64,000 bases of DNA from an uncultured Eubacteriales bacterium (GTDB lineage Bacteria; Bacillota; Clostridia; Oscillospirales; Oscillospiraceae), in assembly GCA_900544765.1 (NCBI GenBank), contig UQWI01000002.1, positions 186,001-250,000 on the forward strand, written 5' to 3'. Shown here piece after piece: positions 42,511 to 51,433 of the stretch. The notes under the pieces were generated by a model. That model had not been told where the DNA came from. It was given only the letters and a program-made list of their open reading frames with translations, and did no database searches. A program made the position numbers and the translations under genes. Every line of letters begins with the position of its first letter. The stretch's first letter is position 1.

Positions 42511-43899
42511 TTGGAGGAACGCAATTACGAGCAGCGTCGGGAAAAGCTGCTGGAGCTTTTGAAAAACAAGCGGCTGAAGTCCCTGCAGAACGAACTCGAG
42601 GACATGAACGAGTTCGACATAGCCGAGTTCCTCACCGAAGTGGGCGAGGACGACGCGCTGAAGATGATGACCGTATTCCGGCTGCTCAGCAAGGAGCGCG
42701 GCGCCGAAGTGTTCGCGGAACTGGACGCGCCGGAGCAGCAGGAGATAATAAACTCCATCACCGATAAGGAGCTGTCCGAGATAGTCGAGGACATGTACGT
42801 CGACGATGCGGTGGACATGATGGAGGAGCTGCCCGCAAATATAGTCAAGCGTGTCATGCGCGCCGCCACACCTGAGACCCGCGCGCTCATAAACCAGTAC
42901 CTCAAGTACCCGGAGAACTCGGCCGGCAGCATAATGACCGCCGAGTTCATAGATTTGAAAAAATACATGAACGTGCGCGAGAGTATCGCGCGCATCCGCC
43001 GTGTGGGCGAGGACAAGGAGACAATCTACGTCTGCTATGTCACGAACGCCCACCGCAAGCTCGAGGGCGTTGTAACGGTCAAGGATCTGCTGCTGCACGA
43101 CGACGATGCCGTCATCGAGGACATCATGGACTCGAACGTCATATTCGTGCGCACGACGGACGACCGGAGCGAGGCCTCGGAGCGAATCTCAGACTACGAC
43201 CTCCTGGCCATACCCGTTGTGGACAAGGAGGACAGGCTGGTCGGCATAGTCACCGTCGACGACGTCATCGACGTACTGGAAGAGGAGACCACGGAGGACT
43301 TCGACCTCATGAGCGGCGTCTCGCCTTCGGACACCCCGTACTCCCGCGCAACAGTGGGAGAGCTCTGGAAGCGCCGTATACCCTGGCTGATGTTCCTCAT
43401 GCTGTCGGCGACGTTCACGAGCATGATAATAACCCACTTCGAGGACGCGCTGAGCAAGTTCGCCGTGCTCACGGGTTTTATACCGATGCTTATGGGTACG
43501 GGCGGCAACTCCGGTTCCCAGAGCTCCACGGCCGTTATACGAAGCCTGTCCATAGGCGACACGGAGCCCAAGGACATACTCGCCGTCATCTGGAAAGAGA
43601 TACGCGTCGCCGTGCTCTGCGGAGCGACGCTTGCCGCCGTGAACTTCGTCAAGATGCTGCTTGTGGACAGGCTGCTGCTGGCCAACCCGGATGTGACCAT
43701 CATGGTGGCCTTCACCGTCAGCCTTACCATAGTCTTTGTCGTCATATTTGCGAAGGCGGTCGGCTGTACGCTGCCCATGGTCGCCGAGAAGATAGGCATA
43801 GACCCGGCCGTCATGGCCAGCCCGCTGATAAGTACGATAACGGACGCGGTCAGCCTGCTCATCTATTTGGGCCTGGCGACGGCAATACTGCATATATAG
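42511..43899 (+). CDS. mgtE: Magnesium transporter MgtE
   Basis: 462 residues from a TTG at 42511 with GAGGGGGGTGA upstream; the frame is open 48 codons further but those overlap the structured leader and are not MgtE-like. The order is the superhelical N-domain (about 5-125), two CBS domains (about 130-255, with YVCYVTNAHRKLEGVVTVKDLL) that sense cytosolic Mg2+, a plug helix, and five membrane helices (about 285-460) with the pore signature GTGGNSGSQSS (about 330-340). Confidence 0.93.
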   Translation: MEERNYEQRREKLLELLKNKRLKSLQNELEDMNEFDIAEFLTEVGEDDALKMMTVFRLLSKERGAEVFAELDAPEQQEIINSITDKELSEIVEDMYVDDAVDMMEELPANIVKRVMRAATPETRALINQYLKYPENSAGSIMTAEFIDLKKYMNVRESIARIRRVGEDKETIYVCYVTNAHRKLEGVVTVKDLLLHDDDAVIEDIMDSNVIFVRTTDDRSEASERISDYDLLAIPVVDKEDRLVGIVTVDDVIDVLEEETTEDFDLMSGVSPSDTPYSRATVGELWKRRIPWLMFLMLSATFTSMIITHFEDALSKFAVLTGFIPMLMGTGGNSGSQSSTAVIRSLSIGDTEPKDILAVIWKEIRVAVLCGATLAAVNFVKMLLVDRLLLANPDVTIMVAFTVSLTIVFVVIFAKAVGCTLPMVAEKIGIDPAVMASPLISTITDAVSLLIYLGLATAILHI

Positions 43900-43915
43900 G
43901 GGTTAATAAGCTTGT

Positions 43916-43951
43916 GCGCCCCGGCTCTGTACGAAGTCGGGGCGCGATTTT
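43916..43951 (+). terminator. Terminator of mgtE
   Basis: 7-bp stem GCGCCCC/GGGGCGC (43916-43922, 43939-43945), 16-nt loop, then GATTTTTG. Confidence 0.75.
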
Positions 43952-43983
43952 TGTTCAAAAACAGTTGCAAGAGGTGGTTACAT

Positions 43984-44898
43984 ATGGATATGACGCCCGT
44001 GCTGACCCAGATGGGGATACTAGTCTTTATAATGGCAGTGGGCTTCTTTTGCACAAAAATTGGGGTCACCGGGCCTGAGTTCACCCGTTCGGGCTCAAAG
44101 GTCGTGCTGAACGTCCTGCTCGTGTTCACAATACTCGACTCGGTGACCTCGGCGGACATGGAGCTGTCGCTGGCGGACGTGGGCCTGGATTTGGCGGCGT
44201 TCTTTGCGCTGGTGTTTATTTCTGCGGCCCTCGGCCTGCTGACGGCGAAGCTCATACGCGCGAGGACCGACAGGCGCGGCATCGCGGCCTTCGCCATAGC
44301 GTTTTCGAACACCGTGTTCGTCGGTTTCCCCGTGATAGAGTCCATATACGGCGCCGAGGGCATACTTGTTGCCACGCTCTCCAACGTCCCCTTCAACCTG
44401 CTGGTCTACACCATGGGCGTCGCCATGATAAACGGCAGTACAAAGGGCATGAGCGTCAAGAGCGCCATTTCGGCTCCGCTGGTTGCCACCATAATCGCGG
44501 TAGCCTTCTTTATGACGGGCATCAAGCTGCCGTCTCCGATAGTGCAGTGTTTTGATATAATCGGCGGCGGCACCGTGCCGATGAGCATGCTCGTCGTGGG
44601 CGCGAGCCTGGGCAGCATATCCGTCAAGCAGGCGCTCAGCGACTGGCGCGTGTATGTGGTCAGCTTCGTCAGGCTCATCGTCTCGCCGCTGGCGACCTGG
44701 ATCGTGCTGCGGCTCTTCATCCACGACGAGATGCTGCTGGGCGTGAGCGTGATACTCGCCGCCTGCCCGACCGCCATGATAGCCACGGCCCTGGCAATAC
44801 GCGCCGGACGCGACGAGGCCTATGCCAGCCAGTGTGTGTTCGCCAGCACAGTGCTCTCGGCGGCTACGATGCCGCTCATGATATGGCTGCTGCTTTAA
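43984..44898 (+). CDS. AEC (auxin efflux carrier)-family transporter
   Basis: 304 residues from the ATG at 43984 (AGAGGTGG upstream). About ten hydrophobic helices in two five-helix halves, with NTVFVGFPV (about 109-117) and a late CPTAMIATALAIRAGRD segment typical of AEC proteins. Members export or import small carboxylates such as malate or malonate. Substrate not assignable. Single gene between terminators. Confidence 0.85.
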   Translation: MDMTPVLTQMGILVFIMAVGFFCTKIGVTGPEFTRSGSKVVLNVLLVFTILDSVTSADMELSLADVGLDLAAFFALVFISAALGLLTAKLIRARTDRRGIAAFAIAFSNTVFVGFPVIESIYGAEGILVATLSNVPFNLLVYTMGVAMINGSTKGMSVKSAISAPLVATIIAVAFFMTGIKLPSPIVQCFDIIGGGTVPMSMLVVGASLGSISVKQALSDWRVYVVSFVRLIVSPLATWIVLRLFIHDEMLLGVSVILAACPTAMIATALAIRAGRDEAYASQCVFASTVLSAATMPLMIWLLL

Positions 44899-44900
44899 TC

Positions 44901-44933
44901 AAAACCGGCCCCCGTTGTACAGGGGCCGGTTTT
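44901..44933. terminator. Bidirectional terminator between AEC gene and ricT
   Basis: Perfect 12-bp stem AAAACCGGCCCC/GGGGCCGGTTTT (44901-44912, 44922-44933). Confidence 0.9.
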
Positions 44934-44936
44934 CAG

Positions 44937-46205
44937 TTATTCACTCTGTGCCGGCGGGTTTTCACGCCGCTTTGAACCTCCGCGGCTGCCGCGCCGCCTC
45001 CTGGGGCGGTGGGGCGCGCCCTCGCCTTTGGCCTCAGCCCTGGCTTCGGTTTTGGGTTCCGCCTTGCTGGGGCGGACCTTGTCCGTCCGCCGCCCGTTCT
45101 CGCGCCTGCGCTCTCCGGAGCTCTCGCGCCTGAACTCTTCCCCGTCACCGCGCTTGTGCTCTTCGTCGCGCACGGAGCGTTCGCTGCGACGGCCGGAGCT
45201 GCGCTTCTGTCCGGACTTGCGGCGCACGCTGGCCACATTCGCCTTGGACTCCGGCTCGGTATGGCTCTCGGCGAAGGCCCTCTCTTCGGGCTCATCCGTC
45301 TCCGGGGCCTCGGGCTCCGGCTCAATCTCACGCGGCTTCAGGACGTGGGCAGGGGCTTCGCCGTTCCTGGGCCGTCCGCCGGGTACGGCGGCAACCTCGT
45401 CTGCGTTGTAGGTCTTTATAGTCGTCTCGCCATCGCCGTCGAGTTTGACCTTGACGGTGCCGCGCAGGAGGTTGACCTGCGTCACGCTGCCGAAGCCCGC
45501 GGGCGTCTCAACAAAGGCGCCGTTCTTGGGTACGGCCTTGACCAGGGACTCGTAGGCCTCCTCCTCATATCTGAGGCAGCACATTAGGCGGCCGCAGGCG
45601 CCGGAAATCTTGGTGGGGTTGAGCGATAGCCCCTGGACCTTGGCCATCTTGGTGCTGACGGGCTGGAACTCGGTCAGGAAGCGGCTGCAGCACAGGTCCC
45701 GGCCGCACATGCCGAGGCCGCCGAGCATCTTGGCCTCGTCGCGCACGCCTATCTGCCTGAGCTCGATGCGGCTGCGGAACACTCCGGCCAGGTCTTTTAC
45801 AAGCTCGCGGAAGTCCACGCGCCCGTCGCTGGTGAAGTAGAAGGTTATCTTGTTGCCCTCGAAGCTGCACTCGACGTCAACAAGCTTCATATCAAGGCCG
45901 TGCGCGGCCACCTTCTCGCGGCAGATGCCGAGCGCCTCGCGCTCGCGCTTGTGGTTAATTTCCTGGACGCGCTTGTCGCTGTCGGTGGCGATGCGCACGA
46001 CGGGGCGGATGGGCGGGACGACCTGCTCGTTGGAGACGTAGTGGTTGCCCGCTACGCACTGGGCGTATTCGAGGCCCTTGCTGGTCTCAACGATGACGTC
46101 CTGTCCCGGTTTTACTGTCAGGCCGTTGGCGTCAAAGTAGTAAGCCTTTCCTCGGCCGTTGAATTTTACGCTGACCACTTCGGTCACGTTGCTGTCTTCG
46201 TACAA
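44937..46205 (-). CDS. ricT: RicT/YaaT-like PSP1-domain iron-sulfur protein
   Basis: 422 residues from a TTG start (GAGG 7 nt upstream). The PSP1 domain (about 10-275) has cysteine groups CGRDLCC (167-173) and CGRLMCC (204-210), which in B. subtilis RicT help bind [4Fe-4S] clusters of the RicA-F-T complex that promotes RNase Y-dependent mRNA maturation. The C-terminal 130 residues are a low-complexity Glu/Pro then Arg/Lys/Ser-rich tail not found in the short B. subtilis protein, possibly RNA-binding. Downstream of holB, as in Firmicutes. Confidence 0.9.
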   Translation of the reverse strand: MYEDSNVTEVVSVKFNGRGKAYYFDANGLTVKPGQDVIVETSKGLEYAQCVAGNHYVSNEQVVPPIRPVVRIATDSDKRVQEINHKREREALGICREKVAAHGLDMKLVDVECSFEGNKITFYFTSDGRVDFRELVKDLAGVFRSRIELRQIGVRDEAKMLGGLGMCGRDLCCSRFLTEFQPVSTKMAKVQGLSLNPTKISGACGRLMCCLRYEEEAYESLVKAVPKNGAFVETPAGFGSVTQVNLLRGTVKVKLDGDGETTIKTYNADEVAAVPGGRPRNGEAPAHVLKPREIEPEPEAPETDEPEERAFAESHTEPESKANVASVRRKSGQKRSSGRRSERSVRDEEHKRGDGEEFRRESSGERRRENGRRTDKVRPSKAEPKTEARAEAKGEGAPHRPRRRRGSRGGSKRRENPPAQSE

Positions 46206-46256
46206 TACAATTCCTCATTTCTAATGTGACGGCGCGGCGCATTGGCCGCAGCCTTA

Positions 46257-47066
46257 TCAGCCGCCCTGTTCCTGAGCTATGCCGTCCACGGCGATGAGGC
46301 TCAGCACGCTCTTGACGCCCACGTTCTGACGCAGGTATTCGGAGCAGCGCCGGAGCAGCGCGTCCAGATACGCGCTCTGCCCGGCCGTGAGCGAGACCTT
46401 GGCCTTGCCCAGCAGCACGTCGGCCAGCTTCTCCCTCGCGGCTCGCAGCATTGCGGCGCAGCGGCGTGAGTCCATCCCCTCGTTGGACGTGCACCACAGC
46501 AGCAGCTCGCCTCTGGAGCCTCCTGCGAGTTTGCCCAGCAGCTCCATCGCGTCCGAGGCGGCCTCGTCGCTCTCGAGCGCGTCCGCATTGGTGCGTATGA
46601 GCTCGCAGCGCGAGCGCACGGTCGGCAGAAGCTGCTGCGGGTTTGCGGCGCAGAGTATGAACGACGCGCTCTCCGGCGGCTCCTCAAGCAGCTTGAGCAG
46701 CGCGTTCTGCGCCTGAAGGTTCATGGTGTCCGCGTCCTGGATTATATAGGCCTTGCCGCTGCCCTCGTTGGGCATGACGGGCGCGGAGGCGGCGACGGAG
46801 CGCACCTGGTCGACGGTTATCTCGCGCTTCTTGCGGCCCTGGCTGTCCAGGGCGGCGGTGACGGTTATCACGTCGGGATGTATGCCCTCGAGCACCTTGC
46901 GGCATGCGCGGCATTTACCGCAGGGCTTGTACGCGGCGGCGCCGTCCTCGCAGAGCATGGCCGCGGCCAGCCTGACGGCGAGGCCGTTGCGCGCCTCCTC
47001 GTTCATTGAGGCGGAAATATAGGCGTGGGCGAGCTTGGTCCCGCCCGGGATGCTGAATGTTTCCAT
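46257..47066 (-). CDS. holB: DNA polymerase III, delta' subunit
   Basis: 269 residues, a little short. AAA+ clamp-loader fold with zinc-ribbon cysteines CGKCRAC (49-55), DADTMNLQAQNALLKLLEEPP (about 111-131) and SRCE sensor region (about 151-154). No functional Walker A, as expected for delta'. It lacks its usual tmk neighbour. The start is preceded by a poorly placed ribosome site and an unusually close promoter. Confidence 0.88.
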   Translation of the reverse strand: METFSIPGGTKLAHAYISASMNEEARNGLAVRLAAAMLCEDGAAAYKPCGKCRACRKVLEGIHPDVITVTAALDSQGRKKREITVDQVRSVAASAPVMPNEGSGKAYIIQDADTMNLQAQNALLKLLEEPPESASFILCAANPQQLLPTVRSRCELIRTNADALESDEAASDAMELLGKLAGGSRGELLLWCTSNEGMDSRRCAAMLRAAREKLADVLLGKAKVSLTAGQSAYLDALLRRCSEYLRQNVGVKSVLSLIAVDGIAQEQGG

Positions 47067-47073
47067 ACCTTAT

Positions 47074-47102
47074 ATTTTACCTTTCCACGACGGTATAGTC
47101 AA
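47074..47102 (-). promoter_or_regulatory. Promoter very close to the holB start
   Basis: Minus strand TTGACT (47097-47102), 17 bp, TAAAAT (47074-47079). Only 7 nt separate the -10 from the ATG. Confidence 0.6.
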
Positions 47103-47205
47103 CAAAATTCCTGCGGGGAGCGGCATCCCGGCCGCTCAGACGCCACAAAATTATACCACGGCGAGGAATAGCTTTCAACTATACCTCACTATGCTTTGCA
47201 GGTAT

Positions 47206-47234
47206 TTGCCATTTGGCCGCGACGGTGATATCAT
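47206..47234 (+). promoter_or_regulatory. Sigma-A promoter of the AKR-like gene
   Basis: TTGCCA (47206-47211), 17 bp, TATCAT (47229-47234), about 40 nt before the start. Confidence 0.6.
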
Positions 47235-47273
47235 CGGCTTGGCTAAGAGCTTAAACTCAAGGAGGAAGGCAAT

Positions 47274-48368
47274 ATGGAATACCGCAAGCTACCGCACGGG
47301 GGAGAGGACGTGAGCGTCCTCGGCCTGGGCAACAGCTCTATGGGCGGGACGGGCGAATACGAGACCGAGGCCACGGTGTCCCTCGCCATTGAAAACGGCG
47401 TGAACTACTTCGACATGGCGGCTGCCGACGCAGTGCCGTTCCCGGCCTTCGGCAGGGCCGTCGGTTCTCAGCGCGGCAAGGTGTACTACCAGGTGCACTT
47501 CGGCGCGGTCTACGACTCCGGCGTCTACGGCTGGACGCTTTCGCTCGAGGAGATAAAGCGCAGCGTGGATTGGCAGCTCAAGCAGCTGGGCACAGACTAC
47601 ATAGACGTGGGCTTCATACACTGCATAGACGAGTTTTCAGACCTGGACGAGGCAGAGCGCGAGGGCACGATTGACTATCTGCTTTCGCTCAAGCGCTCCG
47701 GCGCCGTCAGGCACATCGGCATGTCCACCCACACGCCCGGCACGGCAATGCGCGCGCTGGACATGGGCTTGCTCGACGTCCTGATGTTTTCAATAAACGC
47801 CGCATATGACTACAAGCGCGGCGAGTACGGCATAGGCGAAGTGGCAGAGCGCGCGGAGCTCTACCGCCGCTGTGAACGCGAGGGCGTGGGCATCTCCGTA
47901 ATGAAGCCCTTCGCGGGCGGGCAGCTGCTGAACGCCAAGACCTCGCCCTTCAAGCGCGCGCTCACGGAGTACCAGTGCCTGCAATACGCGCTTGACAAGC
48001 CGGGCGTCATGACCGTGCTGCCCGGAGTGCGAGACAGGCGCGACCTCGAGCGGCTGCTGGGCTTTTTCAAGGCGGACGAGGCCGAGCGCGACTACTCGGT
48101 CATAGCGTCCTTCACGCCGGCGGAGGCCGAAGGAGTCTGCGTCTACTGCAACCACTGCCAGCCCTGCCCGGCGGGCATAGACGTGGGCCTGGTCAACAAG
48201 TATTACGACCTCGCGCGGGCGGGGGACAAGCTCGCCGCCGACCACTACGCCCACCTCGGCATGCACGCCTCCGACTGCCTGCACTGCGGCCACTGCGATT
48301 CACGCTGTCCCTTCCATGTGCAGCAGAGCGCCCGCATGGAGGAGATAGCCGCATACTTCGGCGTGTAA
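47274..48368 (+). CDS. Aldo/keto reductase-like protein with C-terminal [4Fe-4S] domain
   Basis: 364 residues after AAGGAGG. The TIM-barrel part (1-280) follows the AKR pattern, with the catalytic-region GFIHCID (about 114-120), but the normal DTAxxY reads DMAAAD (47-52), so the catalytic Tyr is missing, and the usual Lys position looks like His. The C-terminus has CVYCNHCQPCP (about 287-297) and CLHCGHCDSRCP (about 334-345), two four-cysteine cluster motifs. Such proteins are common in anaerobes and may pass electrons from ferredoxin. Activity is uncertain. Confidence 0.82.
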   Translation: MEYRKLPHGGEDVSVLGLGNSSMGGTGEYETEATVSLAIENGVNYFDMAAADAVPFPAFGRAVGSQRGKVYYQVHFGAVYDSGVYGWTLSLEEIKRSVDWQLKQLGTDYIDVGFIHCIDEFSDLDEAEREGTIDYLLSLKRSGAVRHIGMSTHTPGTAMRALDMGLLDVLMFSINAAYDYKRGEYGIGEVAERAELYRRCEREGVGISVMKPFAGGQLLNAKTSPFKRALTEYQCLQYALDKPGVMTVLPGVRDRRDLERLLGFFKADEAERDYSVIASFTPAEAEGVCVYCNHCQPCPAGIDVGLVNKYYDLARAGDKLAADHYAHLGMHASDCLHCGHCDSRCPFHVQQSARMEEIAAYFGV

Positions 48369-48403
48369 GTTTACATAAGTAAAACGCGAAACGCAAGGCA
48401 TAG

Positions 48404-48430
48404 AAAAAGCGCCCCGCCGGGGCGCTTTTT
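48404..48430. terminator. Bidirectional terminator between AKR-like gene and porB
   Basis: Perfect 12-bp stem AAAAAGCGCCCC/GGGGCGCTTTTT, 3-nt loop. Confidence 0.9.
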
Positions 48431-48443
48431 GCTGTTTCGGCGA

Positions 48444-49346
48444 TTATTTACCGCACAGGCGCTTTATGAGCTCGTAACGCTCGTCGGCAGTCTTTTGCAG
48501 CTCTGCGAGCTCTTCTTCGCTGAGCTTGCTGAACTTGCCGATGCCCTTCACGAACTCGGCGACCGTGATGGGCTTGCGGTTCTCGGTCATGTAGTACCTG
48601 CCCTTGTCGCATTCCCAGAGCGGGAACATATTGCAGGCCACCGCGCGGCGCGCGACGGCGATGCTCTCATTGGGCTTGAAGCTCCAGCCTGTGGGGCAGG
48701 GAGAGAACACATGCAGGTAGGCGAAACCGCGCTTGCTGGCCTCGAGGCCGTGCTGCACCTTGGCGACAAAGTCGGGCATGTTGCTGGGGCTGGCCGTGGC
48801 GCAGTACTCAATGTTGTGCATCGCCATGATGAGCGGGACGTACTTGGCGTTCTGCTCTTTGCCGTTTATGGCCGCGCCGGTGGGCGTGGTGCTCGTGCGG
48901 GAGCCGAGGCTGGTGGTGCTCGAGCGCTGGAAGCCCGTGTTCATGTAGCCCTCGTTGTCGTAGCAGACGTAGAGCATTTTCGTGCCGCGCTCGGCCGCAC
49001 CTGAGAGGCTCTGGAAGCCGCAGTCGGCGGTGGCGCCGTCGCCGCAGACTGCGACGATGTTCACGTCGGGGCGGCCGCGGCGCTGGTACATCTCGCTCAC
49101 GCCGGACATGAAGCTCGCCGTGTTGTCCAGCAGCGTGATGTGTATCGGCGCGGTGCAGCCGTTCTGATAGCTCCAGCCGTCGACGCCTGCTCCGGCCATA
49201 CATCCGGGAGGTACGGCGAAAACGCTGTTATTGCCCGCAATCTGCATCACGCGGCGGAGTATCAGCTCGCCGCCGCAGCCCTGGCAGGCGGAAGAGCCCG
49301 GGGTCATGACCTGCGGAGCGGTTTTCAATATGTCCATGTAGCTCAT
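48444..49346 (-). CDS. porB: 2-oxoacid (pyruvate-type):ferredoxin oxidoreductase, beta subunit
   Basis: 300 residues, larger than the vorA product and typical for PorB. CQGCGG (21-26), the TPP motif GDGATADCG (about 101-109), NEGYMNTGFQRS (about 130-141) and further conserved cysteines are present. It binds TPP and a [4Fe-4S] cluster. Last gene of a porC-D-A-B run and ended by the 48404 terminator. Confidence 0.88.
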   Translation of the reverse strand: MSYMDILKTAPQVMTPGSSACQGCGGELILRRVMQIAGNNSVFAVPPGCMAGAGVDGWSYQNGCTAPIHITLLDNTASFMSGVSEMYQRRGRPDVNIVAVCGDGATADCGFQSLSGAAERGTKMLYVCYDNEGYMNTGFQRSSTTSLGSRTSTTPTGAAINGKEQNAKYVPLIMAMHNIEYCATASPSNMPDFVAKVQHGLEASKRGFAYLHVFSPCPTGWSFKPNESIAVARRAVACNMFPLWECDKGRYYMTENRKPITVAEFVKGIGKFSKLSEEELAELQKTADERYELIKRLCGK

Positions 49347-49358
49347 TTCATGCCCTCC

Positions 49359-50528
49359 TTAGTCCATCAGCCAGAGCGTGTCCGCGCGTCCGGCGCCGTC
49401 GAGCGCGAGCAGCTTCTCCGCGGCGGACACTATGTGCGCCATGGAGATATCCGCTCCGCCCAGTCCGCCTATCGCGGAGAAGTGCGCCTTGCCCGCGAGC
49501 GCTTCGCCCAGCGCGGCGCAGGTCTCGACGTACATCGGGCCGGCGTCCCAGCCGAAGCTCACGGAGCGGTCGACGACGGCGAAGCCTTTAACGCGGTCAA
49601 GGGCCTCGCGCACACGCTTCGCGGGGAAGGGACGGGTGAAGCGCAGCTTGAGCACGCCAATCTTGACGCCGCGCCCGCGCAGCTCATCCACCACGTCTCT
49701 CGCCGTGCCGGTCATACCGCCGACGGTGACTAGGGCGTAGTCCGCGTCCTCGAGCCTGTATGTGTCTATGCAGCCGCCGTAGGAGCGGCCGAAGGCGGCG
49801 GCAAACTTTTCGTCAACTTCGTCTATTACCGGCAGGGCGGCCTGCATTGCCTGCAGGTGGTCGTGCCTGTACTTCATCAGCAGCTCGCCCGGCGTCATGG
49901 GGTCTAGAGCTTGGGGCGTCGCGGGCTCAAGCTTTGCGGGCAGGCTGTACGGCGGCAGGAAGGCGTCGACATCTGCCTGCGAGGGCACCTCCACGCGCTC
50001 AACGAGGTGGCTTGAGTAGAAACCGTCGTAGCAGACGTTTACCGGGATGAGCACGCGCTCATCCTCGGCGAGCATGTAGCCCTGGATTATCATATCGAGA
50101 ATCTCCTGGTTCGTCTCGCAGAAGCACTGAATCCAGCCCGCCTCACGCACGCTCATCGCGTCCTGCTGGCCCGACCAGATGGTCTCGGGCGAGGTCATCT
50201 CGCGCGTGGCTATGGCCATGACCATCGGCAGGCGCAGCGTGCTCATGCGGAAGTACGGCTCGTACATCAGCGCCAGGCCCTGGGCGCTGGTGGCGGTGAA
50301 CACCCTGCCGCCGGCCGCGGCCGCGCCCTGCACGACGCTCATTGCGCTGTGCTCGCTCTCAACCTGCACCATGCGGCTGTCCAGCTCTCCGGAGAAAACG
50401 AGGTCGGCGAGCCCCTCGACAACCGAGCTCTGCGGGGTTATCGGGTAGGCGGCTATGAGGTCGGGACGGCAGAGCGCCGCGCCCATTGTCGCGCATTTGT
50501 TGCCTGTAAGTGCCTTTATTTCGCCCAT
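49359..50528 (-). CDS. porA: 2-oxoacid (pyruvate-type):ferredoxin oxidoreductase, alpha subunit
   Basis: 389 residues, PorA size. AYPITPQSSVVEGLAD (about 29-44), the SAQGLALMYEP loop (about 81-91) and the IWSGQQDAMSVRE segment (about 117-129) are typical; the C-terminal transketolase-like domain follows. Starts 1 nt after the porD stop. Pyruvate is the most likely substrate, giving acetyl-CoA and reduced ferredoxin, but another 2-oxo acid cannot be excluded. Confidence 0.87.
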   Translation of the reverse strand: MGEIKALTGNKCATMGAALCRPDLIAAYPITPQSSVVEGLADLVFSGELDSRMVQVESEHSAMSVVQGAAAAGGRVFTATSAQGLALMYEPYFRMSTLRLPMVMAIATREMTSPETIWSGQQDAMSVREAGWIQCFCETNQEILDMIIQGYMLAEDERVLIPVNVCYDGFYSSHLVERVEVPSQADVDAFLPPYSLPAKLEPATPQALDPMTPGELLMKYRHDHLQAMQAALPVIDEVDEKFAAAFGRSYGGCIDTYRLEDADYALVTVGGMTGTARDVVDELRGRGVKIGVLKLRFTRPFPAKRVREALDRVKGFAVVDRSVSFGWDAGPMYVETCAALGEALAGKAHFSAIGGLGGADISMAHIVSAAEKLLALDGAGRADTLWLMD

Positions 50529-50529
50529 C

Positions 50530-50784
50530 TCACTTCACCTCCGGCTCCATAGTTATTGCGTGCTTGGGACACTCGGCGGCGCAGATGCCGCAGCCCTTGC
50601 AGTAGTCGTAGCTTATGAGTATCTCCTTGCCCTCGGCGTAGATGCTGCCCACCGGGCAGTAGGCGAGGCACTGCCCGCAGTTTACGCAGCGGTTCTTGTC
50701 CATAACCGGGCGCACGACGCGCCAGGACGCCGTGTCGAGTATGTAAATGCCCTGGTTTCCGAGCGGTGTAACGTGTCTGTCCAT
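50530..50784 (-). CDS. porD: 2-oxoacid:ferredoxin oxidoreductase, delta (2[4Fe-4S]) subunit
   Basis: 84 residues with CVNCGQCLAYCP (33-44) and CKGCGICAAECP (62-73), the ferredoxin-like subunit of the four-subunit enzyme. The N-terminal 30 residues are the usual PorD extension. Lies 12 nt after porC. Confidence 0.9.
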   Translation of the reverse strand: MDRHVTPLGNQGIYILDTASWRVVRPVMDKNRCVNCGQCLAYCPVGSIYAEGKEILISYDYCKGCGICAAECPKHAITMEPEVK

Positions 50785-50796
50785 GCCGCGCCTCCT

Positions 50797-51330
50797 TTAG
50801 CAGATTTTTACCGCGTCGTAGGCGCGCATGGCGGCGGCGCGGTTCGCTTCGCCGAACTCGGCGGCGATGTTGTCAAAGAGCTTTGACGAATCAACCAGCC
50901 CCGTGGCCTTCGCAAAGGCCCCGAGCATGGCCGTGTTCGGGATGCTGCGGCCAATCTCGTCCATCGCGATGCCCGTCGCATCGACAACGGCTACCTTCGC
51001 TGCCTGGGCCGGTATGCCCAGCTCCTCGGGCGTGTGCACTGAGTTGATGACCACGGTGCCGCCCTCCTTGAGCCCGGCGTAGGTGGCGGGCAGGTGAACG
51101 AGCGTGTCATCGAGAATTATGAGCACATCCGGCTCATACACCTGGGTCTTGCGGCGTATCTGCTCCTCGCTAAGGCGCAGGAAGCCAAACACGGGAGAGC
51201 CCTTGCGCTCCACGCCGAAGAAGGGGATGAACTGCCCGTAGTGCCCGGTTTCAACAGCGGTCCTGACGACTATGTGGCTGGCTTTTACCAGGCCCTGGCC
51301 GCCGCGGCCGTGCAGGCGTATCTCTTCCAT
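50797..51330 (-). CDS. porC: 2-oxoacid:ferredoxin oxidoreductase, gamma subunit
   Basis: 177 residues. HGRGGQGLVKASHI (7-20) and the PFFGVERKGSPVFGF block (about 36-50) mark the gamma subunit. First gene of the porC-D-A-B run; RBS GAGGAG. No clear promoter was found in the 180 bp shared with the divergent GNAT gene, apart from a weak TATAAA (about 51350). Confidence 0.88.
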   Translation of the reverse strand: MEEIRLHGRGGQGLVKASHIVVRTAVETGHYGQFIPFFGVERKGSPVFGFLRLSEEQIRRKTQVYEPDVLIILDDTLVHLPATYAGLKEGGTVVINSVHTPEELGIPAQAAKVAVVDATGIAMDEIGRSIPNTAMLGAFAKATGLVDSSKLFDNIAAEFGEANRAAAMRAYDAVKIC

Positions 51331-51404
51331 CTTATCACTCCTCGCAGTTTATACAAAAATTTTGCGTCCGTTTTGTGCATTTATTATGGCGAAACACTCC
51401 GCTC

Positions 51405-51433
51405 TTGACGGCTCAAGCGATGTTCGCTATAAT
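51405..51433 (+). promoter_or_regulatory. Sigma-A promoter of the GNAT-IclR operon
   Basis: TTGACG (51405-51410), 17 bp, TATAAT (51428-51433). Confidence 0.8.
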
